Part shown: positions 27,261 through 40,000 of the stretch, piece after piece | Position numbering within the stretch: position 1 is the first letter of the stretch | How the letters are laid out: every line of letters begins with the position of its first letter | Origin: UBA5436 sp050951845 | Lineage (GTDB): Bacteria > Bacillota > Clostridia > Saccharofermentanales > DTU023 | Length of the DNA stretch: 64,000 bases | NCBI GenBank assembly: GCA_050951845.1 | Contig: JBMNJV010000001.1 | Location: forward strand, 558,001 to 622,000 | Direction of reading: 5' to 3' | Program-made: the position numbers and the translations under genes | Notes under the pieces: generated by a model | Seen by the model: the letters and a program-made list of their open reading frames with translations, nothing else | Databases searched by the model: none | What the model was told of the DNA's origin: nothing

Positions 27261-27288
27261 TTGAGAAATCGGCTTAATGATATATAAT
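27261..27288 (+). promoter_or_regulatory. predicted promoter of the PpiC-like gene
   Basis: TTGAGA (27261-27266), a 16-base spacer and consensus TATAAT (27283-27288), 54 bases before the start codon. Confidence 0.5.
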
Positions 27289-27341
27289 AATTGAGTTAAA
27301 ACAAATTATATGGTGAAGAACCCAATTTAAGGTGAAAATCG

Positions 27342-29021
27342 ATGAGTCTTAAAAAAAGAAAAAAAGAAGATGAAGTCTGGAAATCAGATCAAGTGCGTCA
27401 AGAGCGCAAAGAACGTTTAGCAAGAATGAAAGCTAAAGACGGTTATAAAAAACCGATACGGGATAACAACAAAATTATCCGTATAGTTTCAATTTTGGTT
27501 GTAGTAGCGATAGTTTCAAGCTTCGGTGTGTGGTTTGCGATGAAAAACGGTATACGTCAGAGATATGCCAAAGCATTTACGGTACGCTATGATGAAGACG
27601 CAAAAGCGGAAATTGAAATTGCGGATAATCTTGAAGCCGGTGAAGATCAAGAAGAATCAGAAACAGCTGATCAAGAGGACACTGCTCCCAAAGGTGAAGT
27701 GATTGATACAATTACCGTTGCCGAAGCAAATATTTATTTAGGTAATATCAGTCAGCAGGTTTTACAAGGAACAGGAGCATTTAGCCAACCTGGTCAGGAT
27801 GCATTGAGTCAGCCTTCCATGTTTAATCCGCAAGGTACATTGCGCGATGATTTATTATTAAGTGTTGAGCAATCTGCCAAAAACAGCAGTTACTATTACT
27901 GGAAAGCGAAACAAGAAGGTTTGGAACTTGAGGACAGCGATCTGAAACAGATTGACAGCAATATTGAACAGCTGGAATCTGTTGCCGGTCAAAGCCAGGT
28001 TACTTTAAGTCATTTCCTCAGTGTAATCTATGGTCCGGGAGTTAACGAAAGTGTTTTGCGAGAATTTTTAGAGAAAAATCAATTAGCTTCCAAATATGTA
28101 AAACAGATCTATGATACATTTACCTATGATGAGGCAACCATCAATCAAATATATGATGGAAATCCTGATGCTTATAATGAAGTGAATTATCGCAGTTATT
28201 TATTTGCCGGCCAGGATACCGCAACCGATGTTCCTGAAGATCCGGCAGCGGAAGATTCGGCTGAGCCGGCAGCGGATATGGCAACAGCCAAAAAGAATGC
28301 GGAAGAATTTGCTGCCAAAGTCACCGATGAAGAAACTTTCAGGGTGGAAGCGGACAAACTCGATTCGGGCGATGCTGAAAGCCAGGATGCGGATGTTAAT
28401 CCGGAAACTGATAAAACTTTGACCAAAGCTGCAAAAAAAGCCTATATGACAATGGAATTAGGTGAATGGTTATTTTCGGATGAACGCAAAGCCCTGGATA
28501 AAACCGTAATTGAAGAAGACGGCGGATATCGGGTTGTAATGTTTATCGAAAAATATAAACCGACAGAAAAGATTTATGATTCACGTCATATTTTAATCGG
28601 AATTGATGAAGAAGATCCGGAAAAAACCGATGAAAAATCCAAAGCCAAGGCGGAAGAGATTCTGGCAGAATATGAAGCCGGCGAAAAAACAGCCGAAGCT
28701 TTTGCTGATTTAGCTGTTCAATATTCTGAAGATCAGGGTTCTGTTTCTAATGGCGGACAATATAAAGGCGTTGTTCCGGGGCAATTTGTTCCGGAATATG
28801 AAGCATATTGTCTGGATCCTGCCAGAAAACCGGGTGATGTGGAGATCGTAAAAACCGTACACGGTTATCACATTATTTATTTTGAGGGTACTTCGGAAAA
28901 ATGGTATTCAACAATTGAAAGTGAATTGGAACAAGCCGACCAACAAGAATTTTTGGCAGAAGTTGATTTACATACGAACATTACTCAGGAAAAAGGAGTT
29001 AAATATTTCGGTAAACCGTAA
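27342..29021 (+). CDS. membrane-anchored PpiC/SurA-like peptidyl-prolyl isomerase
   Basis: A 559-residue protein with a highly basic cytoplasmic N-terminus (residues 1-44), one transmembrane anchor (about 45-67) and a large extracytoplasmic part. The acidic stretch after the anchor is low complexity. A SurA-N-like helical region is followed by an acidic Ala/Glu-rich insertion and a parvulin domain at about residues 413-516, beginning SRHILIGID and including SEDQGSVSNGGQYKGVVPGQFVPEY and HGYHIIYFE. Parvulins speed prolyl isomerisation during folding of secreted proteins. Unlike PrsA it is not a lipoprotein but has a signal anchor. It lies directly before the rpoBC leader. Confidence 0.87.
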   Translation: MSLKKRKKEDEVWKSDQVRQERKERLARMKAKDGYKKPIRDNNKIIRIVSILVVVAIVSSFGVWFAMKNGIRQRYAKAFTVRYDEDAKAEIEIADNLEAGEDQEESETADQEDTAPKGEVIDTITVAEANIYLGNISQQVLQGTGAFSQPGQDALSQPSMFNPQGTLRDDLLLSVEQSAKNSSYYYWKAKQEGLELEDSDLKQIDSNIEQLESVAGQSQVTLSHFLSVIYGPGVNESVLREFLEKNQLASKYVKQIYDTFTYDEATINQIYDGNPDAYNEVNYRSYLFAGQDTATDVPEDPAAEDSAEPAADMATAKKNAEEFAAKVTDEETFRVEADKLDSGDAESQDADVNPETDKTLTKAAKKAYMTMELGEWLFSDERKALDKTVIEEDGGYRVVMFIEKYKPTEKIYDSRHILIGIDEEDPEKTDEKSKAKAEEILAEYEAGEKTAEAFADLAVQYSEDQGSVSNGGQYKGVVPGQFVPEYEAYCLDPARKPGDVEIVKTVHGYHIIYFEGTSEKWYSTIESELEQADQQEFLAEVDLHTNITQEKGVKYFGKP

Positions 29022-29399
29022 TTAATCCATTGAGAAGTCAAAAGTATAAATCCGATAAACAGCGTGATTTTTTCGCAAATGAATGTGCCGATAGACAATT
29101 GTTATTATTAAAAAACAATAAAACAGAAAAAAAAACAGCACAAAAAAACACGAAATTTCAGCATAAAAAAGTACAAAAAAATACTTGAAATAATATTGAC
29201 ATCGAAAAAGCGACATGATAGAATACTCTACCGTGTCGCTGTTTATGCACAAATTAATTTCTTGTGAAAAATAGTCAAAAAATGGCTGATTTATAGTTTA
29301 TTAACAGCCATTATATCATTTGAAGCAGTGCGGTCAAGGAAAAATCTGCGACCTGTACATGCCACATTTCCGTGTGGTCATATCGAGAGGTGATTATTG
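29022..29399 (+). other. rpoB upstream region (no gene)
   Basis: An A-rich stretch (29090-29190) is followed by the predicted rpoB promoter (29196-29224) and a roughly 170-base leader. The leader contains the inverted repeat AATGGCTG (29281-29288) and CAGCCATT (29305-29312), a hairpin without a T-run. No ribosomal protein genes (rplJ/rplL), which usually precede rpoB, are present. Confidence 0.6.
29196..29240 (+). promoter_or_regulatory. strong rpoB promoter overlapped by an inverted repeat
   Basis: TTGACA (29196-29201), a 17-base spacer and TAGAAT (29219-29224) match sigma-A consensus well. The arms AGCGACA (29209-29215) and TGTCGCT (29234-29240) bracket the -10 and likely start site. As the left arm lies upstream of the start site, it would act as DNA, as an operator, rather than as an RNA hairpin. 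Confidence 0.65.
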
Positions 29400-33122
<3,723 letters not shown>

Positions 33123-33188
33123 CCTGATTCCTTGCTCAATAAAGTGTAATTGTATTTAACGTTTTGCTTGATAAAGATAAGAGGATAT

Positions 33189-36100
33189 ATGTCAGATATT
33201 AAAAATTTTGATTCAATTAGAATAGGCTTAGCTTCACCGGATAAAATTCTGGAATGGTCACATGGTGAAGTAACCAAAGCCGAAACGATAAATTACCGAA
33301 CCTTAAAGCCGGAACGTGACGGGCTGTTCTGTGAAAAAATCTTCGGTCCGACCAAAGATTGGGAATGCCATTGCGGGAAATATAAGAAAATCCGTTACCG
33401 GGGAATCGTTTGTGATCGCTGTGGTGTCGAAGTTACCAGAGCAATTGTCAGACGCGAACGTATGGGTCATATTAAATTAGCCGCTCCATGCTCGCATATC
33501 TGGTATTTCAGGGGAATTCCCAGCAGAATGGGTTTGATTCTCGATATGAAACCGCGCGACATTGAAAAGGTTCTGTATTTTGCTTCATATGTGGTTTTAG
33601 ACGGCGGAGAAACAGATTTTGTTGTCAAACAAATAATTACTGAGCAGCAGTATCGTGAAGCATATTTCGAATACGGCCGCGATGCTTTTGATGCCAGAAT
33701 GGGTGCGGAAGCAATTAAAGTTCTTTTAGAAAGAATTAATCTCAAAGAACTGGCAAGCGAATTACGCATTGAAATGCGTGAATCGCGAGGTCAAAAGAAA
33801 ATCAGAATCATCAAACGTCTGGAAGTCATTGAAGGATTCTTGAAGTCCAATAACAAACCGGAATGGATGATTCTGGAAAACTTGCCTGTCTTGCCGCCGG
33901 AACTTCGTCCGATGGTTCAATTAGACGGCGGACGTTTTGCGACCTCCGATCTGAATGATCTCTACCGCAGAGTAATCAATCGTAACAATCGTTTGATCAA
34001 TCTGCAGCAATTGGGTGCTCCCAACATCATCATTCGCAATGAAGAAAGAATGTTGCAGGAAGCGGTTGATGCTTTAATTGATAACGGCCGTCGCGGGCGT
34101 GCCGTAACCGGTGCCGGCAATCGTGCTTTGAAATCTCTGTCCGATCTTTTGAAGGGCAAACAAGGTCGTTTCCGTCAGAACTTGCTCGGCAAGCGTGTTG
34201 ACTATTCGGGTCGTTCGGTTATCGTTGTCGGTCCGAAATTAAAATTGCATCAATGCGGTTTGCCGAAAGAAATGGCTTTAGAATTATTCAAACCGTTTGT
34301 AATGCGTGAAATAATCAATGAAGGCTACGCTCATAATATTAAAACAGCTCGTCGTTTAGTAGAGAAAGCTTCCGATGTGGTTTGGGATATTCTGGAAGAT
34401 GTTATAAAAGATCATCCTGTCTTACTCAATCGTGCTCCGACTTTACACAGACTCGGCATTCAAGCCTTCGAACCGGTTTTAGTTGAAGGCAGAGCTATTC
34501 AATTACATCCCTTGGTCTGTCCGGCTTACAATGCCGACTTCGACGGTGACCAAATGGCCGTTCATGTACCTCTTTCAACGGAGGCTCAGGCTGAAGCACG
34601 TTACTTGATGCTTTCTTCCAATAATATTCTGAAACCGCAAGACGGAAAACCGGTTGCTGTACCGAATCAGGATATGGTTATGGGTATTTATCATATGACC
34701 ATTGATAAAGAACAATGCAAAGGTGACGGCAGAGCATTTACCGATTTGAATGAAGCGATTATGGCTTATTCGCAAAATGAAATCGAGATGCATTCCCGGA
34801 TTAAAGTCCGCATGAAGAAAGAAATTAACGGCGAAATTAAATCAGGAATTGTTGAGAGTACATATGGCCGTTTCCTCCTGAACAGCAAGATTCCGCAAGA
34901 CTTGGAATTTGTCGATCGGAGCAAACCGGAAAATCTCTTCACCCTGGAATGTGATTTTCTGGTTGATAAAAAACATATGGGTCAGATTATCCAACGTTGT
35001 ATCCATCAACACGGTATTACAAAAACCGCTGCCATTTTAGACGATATTAAAGATTTAGGGTTCCACTATTCAACTGTCGGCGGAATTTCAATCGGCGTTT
35101 TTGATATGGTGGTACCTAATGTTAAAGAAAAATATGTTGCGGAAGCAGAGGATAAAGTTGCTCAGATTAATCGTCAGCATGAACGCGGGCTGTTAAATGA
35201 AGACGGTCGTTATCATGCAGTTGTTGACACTTGGATGAAAACAACCGACGATATTACGAAAGCGCTTAAAGAAAGTCTGGGCAAATACAATCCTGTTTAC
35301 ATGATGTCCGAATCAGGTGCCCGCGGTAACATCAATCAGATCAAACAGCTGGCGGGTATGCGCGGTAATATGACCGATACATCAGGTAAAACTCTGGAAA
35401 TTCCGATTAAGTCGAATTTACGTGAAGGTATGAATGTTGCGGAATTCTTTATTTCATCGCACGGTGCGAGAAAAGCGCTTTCCGATACGGCTCTCAAAAC
35501 TGCTGAATCGGGATATTTGACACGCCGTTTGATCGACGTTGCTCAGGATGTAATAATCAGCAAGGATGACTGCGGAACCGATGAATTTATAGAAGTTTCA
35601 GCTGTTACGGTCGGCAGTTCCAGAAGTAAACGAATTATCGAAAAACTGTACGATCGGATTAACGGTCGCTATGCAGCGAAAGATGTCATTCATCCGGAAA
35701 CCAAAGAAATCATTGTTTGCCGCAATCAATTGATCACAGATCGCATGGCGCGTGAAATTGAAGAAGCCAAGATCGAGAAAGTAGCGGTACGCAGCAATTT
35801 AACATGTCATTGCAAACATGGTGTTTGTTCGAAATGTTACGGACTTAATCTGGCTACCGGCGGGCCGGCAGTGGTTGGTGAAGCGATCGGTATCATGGCA
35901 GCTCAGTCAATCGGCGAACCGGGAACTCAGTTGACAATGCGTACATTCCACACAGGCGGTATAGCATCAGGTGATGATATCACTCAGGGTTTACCGAGAA
36001 TCGAAGAATTGTTTGAAGCCAGAAAACCCAAGAGCCAGGCTGTTCTTTCCGAACTTAGCGGTATAGTAAAAATTAAAGAAACCAAAAAGCAGATGAATGA

Positions 36101-36740
36101 AGTAACGGTTATTGATGCCGAGGGTGAAACGAAGAAACATAAGATTCCGATTTCCACTCCGTTATTGGTCCAGGAAAATGACATGATTGAAAGCGGCGAT
36201 TTAATTACCGACGGTTCGGTCAATCCGCATGACATCATGAAGATTAAAGGTGCTCAGGGTGTTCAGCGCTATATTATCAATGAAGTTTTGAAAGTTTATA
36301 AAAACAACGGTGTTGACATTAACGACAAACATATTGAGATTATTGTACGTCAGATGCTGAAAAAGATTAAAATTGAAGATCCGGGCGATACCGACTTCCT
36401 GACCGGAACCATGGTCGATATGTTTGAATTCGAAGAAGCCAATGAAATGGCTGAACGCGAAGGTTTGCAACCGGCAGAAGGTGAGCGTGTATTACTCGGC
36501 ATTACCAAAGCCTCTTTGGCAACGGAATCATTCTTGTCCGCCGCTTCATTCCAGGAACAGACCAGAGTATTAACCGATGCTGCAGTTAAAGGTAAAATCG
36601 ATGAATTACGCGGCCTGAAAGAAAACGTTATCTTAGGAAAACTGATTCCTGCCGGAACCGGCTTACAAAAATATCGGGATATTTCAGCTACACCGATGAT
36701 CGAAGAAAACAAAGAGTTTTTTGAAGATTCATATTATTAA
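33189..36740 (+). CDS. rpoC: DNA-directed RNA polymerase subunit beta'
   Basis: 1183 residues from ATG 33189, chosen over an in-frame upstream ATG because the AAGAGGATAT ribosome site precedes it and the protein then begins MSDIKNFDSIRIGLASP as in other Bacillota. The N-terminal zinc ribbon is CHCGKYKK...CDRCGVEV (near residue 59), the catalytic Mg loop NADFDGDQMAVH (near 447), and the second zinc site CHCKHGVCSKCYG (near 873). The trigger-loop and bridge-helix region GTQLTMRTFHTGG is intact. It lies 66 bases after rpoB and is closed by a terminator. Confidence 0.99.
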   Translation: MSDIKNFDSIRIGLASPDKILEWSHGEVTKAETINYRTLKPERDGLFCEKIFGPTKDWECHCGKYKKIRYRGIVCDRCGVEVTRAIVRRERMGHIKLAAPCSHIWYFRGIPSRMGLILDMKPRDIEKVLYFASYVVLDGGETDFVVKQIITEQQYREAYFEYGRDAFDARMGAEAIKVLLERINLKELASELRIEMRESRGQKKIRIIKRLEVIEGFLKSNNKPEWMILENLPVLPPELRPMVQLDGGRFATSDLNDLYRRVINRNNRLINLQQLGAPNIIIRNEERMLQEAVDALIDNGRRGRAVTGAGNRALKSLSDLLKGKQGRFRQNLLGKRVDYSGRSVIVVGPKLKLHQCGLPKEMALELFKPFVMREIINEGYAHNIKTARRLVEKASDVVWDILEDVIKDHPVLLNRAPTLHRLGIQAFEPVLVEGRAIQLHPLVCPAYNADFDGDQMAVHVPLSTEAQAEARYLMLSSNNILKPQDGKPVAVPNQDMVMGIYHMTIDKEQCKGDGRAFTDLNEAIMAYSQNEIEMHSRIKVRMKKEINGEIKSGIVESTYGRFLLNSKIPQDLEFVDRSKPENLFTLECDFLVDKKHMGQIIQRCIHQHGITKTAAILDDIKDLGFHYSTVGGISIGVFDMVVPNVKEKYVAEAEDKVAQINRQHERGLLNEDGRYHAVVDTWMKTTDDITKALKESLGKYNPVYMMSESGARGNINQIKQLAGMRGNMTDTSGKTLEIPIKSNLREGMNVAEFFISSHGARKALSDTALKTAESGYLTRRLIDVAQDVIISKDDCGTDEFIEVSAVTVGSSRSKRIIEKLYDRINGRYAAKDVIHPETKEIIVCRNQLITDRMAREIEEAKIEKVAVRSNLTCHCKHGVCSKCYGLNLATGGPAVVGEAIGIMAAQSIGEPGTQLTMRTFHTGGIASGDDITQGLPRIEELFEARKPKSQAVLSELSGIVKIKETKKQMNEVTVIDAEGETKKHKIPISTPLLVQENDMIESGDLITDGSVNPHDIMKIKGAQGVQRYIINEVLKVYKNNGVDINDKHIEIIVRQMLKKIKIEDPGDTDFLTGTMVDMFEFEEANEMAEREGLQPAEGERVLLGITKASLATESFLSAASFQEQTRVLTDAAVKGKIDELRGLKENVILGKLIPAGTGLQKYRDISATPMIEENKEFFEDSYY

Positions 36741-36786
36741 AAGCAGATTGTTCTTTGATCTTAAAGTATATTGATTGATAAAAAGG

Positions 36787-36831
36787 AGATGTTGATGAGG
36801 GTTGCACAAACCTGCTTCAGCATCTTTTTTT
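36787..36831 (+). terminator. intrinsic terminator of rpoBC
   Basis: AGATGTTGA (36787-36795) pairs with TCAGCATCT (36817-36825, one G-U), with an additional inner GGTT/AACC pairing, and is followed by TTTTTT. Confidence 0.88.
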
Positions 36832-37001
36832 AAAATCATTGTATTAACAACTGAATTTTTTGTTAAGATGAACTATAATAACAGTGTTTGGTTAAAAATT
36901 TTTAACTAGTTTTAATTATTTTAACTTTTTAATAATAAGTTATAAAGCTGTACAACACGCAATTTTGATTTATGCTGTGAGCTTTTGGAAGGTAAGATAA
37001 T

Positions 37002-40000
37002 TTGGATCATAATAATTATGTCCGTTTGGGATTTGATATCGGATCAACTACGATTAAAGCTGTGGTTTTGGATCCGGAAAACAATATAATTTATAATTCT
37101 TATCAGCGGCACAATTCGGATATCAGAGGCGGAATCGATCTGATTCTTGAAGAAATCAATGCTGAATTCCCGGAGCAATTATTCAAAATCAGCCTGACCG
37201 GTTCCGGCGGCTTAACAGTTGCTCAAATTTTAGATGTTCCTTTCGTACAGGAAGTTATTGCGGAAACGGAAGTCATTGAATGTTATTATCCGGAAACCGA
37301 CTGTATTATTGAGCTGGGCGGCGAAGATGCCAAAATTACTTTTCTGAAACCGCAAACCGAGCAAAGAATGAACGGAACATGCGCCGGCGGCACCGGTTCA
37401 TTTATTGATCAAATGGCACAACTTTTGCAAACCGATGCGCAAGGTCTGAATCAACTGGCAAAACAATATGAGACGATTTATCCGATAGCCTCGCGCTGCG
37501 GGGTTTTTGCCAAAAGCGATTTGCAGCCCTTGTTGAATGAAGGTGCACCGAAAGCCGATTTGGCGGCATCGGTTTTGCAGGCAGTAGTCAATCAAACGAT
37601 TGCCGGTTTAGCACAAGGGCGTCAAATTAAGGGTAATGTCATTTTCCTGGGCGGACCTTTGTATTTTCTATCTGAATTACGGGTAGCTTTTGAACGAACT
37701 TTAGTGGCTCAGGTAGATAAATTTGTCGTACCGGAAAATGCCCAACTTTATGTTGCAATCGGAGCTGCGATGTTATCCGATGAAAGCCGTTTAGTCAATC
37801 TGACTGAAGCCATTGCATGTTTTCGTGAAGCTGATCAAATCGGCAGCGATGTCCTGACGATGTCGCCGCTTTTTAAGAATCAAGCGGAGCGTGAAAGTTT
37901 TAATGCACGTCATGCTGAAGCATCAGTTGAAATTAATGATATTGAAATTGCAAAAGGACCGTGTTTTCTGGGAATTGATGCCGGCAGTACGACTACCAAA
38001 GCAATTTTGATCAATAAACAAGGTGATCTGGTTTACAGTTGGTACGGCAGTAACGGTGGCAGCCCGGTCAACAGTACTATAAAAATCCTGAAAGAACTTT
38101 ATGCGCTTTTACCTGAAGAAGCGTGGATTGCTAATTCCTGTGTAACCGGTTACGGTGAAAAACTGATTCAAGCCGCATTAAAGGTAGATCAGGGTGAAAT
38201 TGAAACCATGGCTCATTATCGCGGTGCTGAATTTTTCCTGCCCGGAGTGGATTTTATTATTGACATCGGCGGGCAAGATATGAAATGCATGCATATCAAA
38301 GATGGTGTGATCGACCATATTATGCTGAATGAAGCATGTTCTTCAGGTTGCGGTTCATTTCTCCAGACCTTTGCTTCATCGGTTGATTCAGGGATTGCCG
38401 ATTTCGCTCAAGCTGCTCTGGAAGCGGAAAATCCGGTTGATCTCGGTTCACGTTGTACAGTGTTCATGAATTCCCGAGTAAAACAGGCACAAAAAGAAGG
38501 TGCGACAGTCGGCGATATATCCGCCGGTTTATCCTATTCAGTTGTGCGTAATGCACTTTACAAAGTTATCAAAATTAAAGATCCTGCCGATATGGGCGAG
38601 CATGTTGTAGTTCAAGGCGGAACTTTTCTCAATGATGCGGTGTTGCGCTGTTTTGAACAGATCTGCGGCAGAGAAGTCGTGCGGCCGAACATAGCCGGCT
38701 TGATGGGAGCTTTCGGTGCGGCTTTAATAGCCGGTCAACGCTGGAACGGTATTTCTGAATCAACAGTTCTGACCTTGCCTGAACTTGCCGATTTCCGCAT
38801 GGATACAACCTTTGCCAATTGCGGTCTTTGCCCGAATAATTGTAAATTGACAATCTCGACCTTTTCCGACGGCAGTCGTTTCATTTCAGGCAACAGATGT
38901 GAACGCGGTGCCGGTGTTGAAATTAAAGCAGAGGACAAACTGCCGAATCTCTATGAATATAAGTATAAGAGAACTTTTAATCATTATAAACCGCTGAAAC
39001 CGGAAGAAGCCAGACGAGGAATGATCGGTCTGCCGCGGGCACTTAACATGTACGAAAATTATCCGCTCTGGTTCACGATATTTACCGAACTGGGATTCCG
39101 GGTAGTTTTATCCGGAAAATCAGATCACAAAATGTTTGAAAAAGGTATGAGCACAATCCCCAGTGAGAGTGTTTGTTATCCGGCAAAAATGACTCACGGG
39201 CATATCCAGGATTTGATCAACAAGAAAATTAAGACGATCTTTTATCCGGGTATTCCATATGAGGTACAAGAAGATAAAAACAGTGACAATCATTATAATT
39301 GCCCGATTGTGGTATCCTATCCCGATGTTATCAGAAACAATATGGACAGTGTAGCTGAATCCGAAATCAAATTATTGACACCTTATTTGCCGCTTCACAA
39401 TCAGAAAAAATTAATTAAACGTCTGGCTGAAGTATTGGCAGATTGGAATATCAAGAAATCGGAAATCAAACAAGCTGTAACCAAAGGCTATCAGGAAATG
39501 GCAGCCTATAAAGAAGATATCCAGCAAAAAGGTGATGAAGTTGTTGCCTGGCTGAAAGCTAATCAGAAAAAAGGCATTGTTCTGGCGGGCAGACCGTATC
39601 ATATTGATCCCGGGATTAATCACGGGATTCCGGAATTGATTAATTCGTTAGGTATGGCGGTTTTGACCGAAGACTCAGTTGCCCGTCCAGGCTATTTGGC
39701 ACGTCCGATCAGAGTTGTCGATCAATGGACATACCATTCCAGACTCTATGAAGCTGCTGCATTTGTTGCCGAAAATGATAATTTGGAATTAGTTCAACTC
39801 AATTCTTTCGGTTGCGGCATTGATGCGATAACAACCGATCAAACGGAAGAAATCCTGGAAAGTCAGAACAGATTATATACTTGTTTAAAAATTGATGAAG
39901 TAAGTAATCTGGGTGCAGCTCGTATTCGCTTACGCTCTTTGAAAGTGGCGATGGATGAACGTGAAGCTGTAAAACAGCGTTTCGCCCGCTTAATCTCAGC

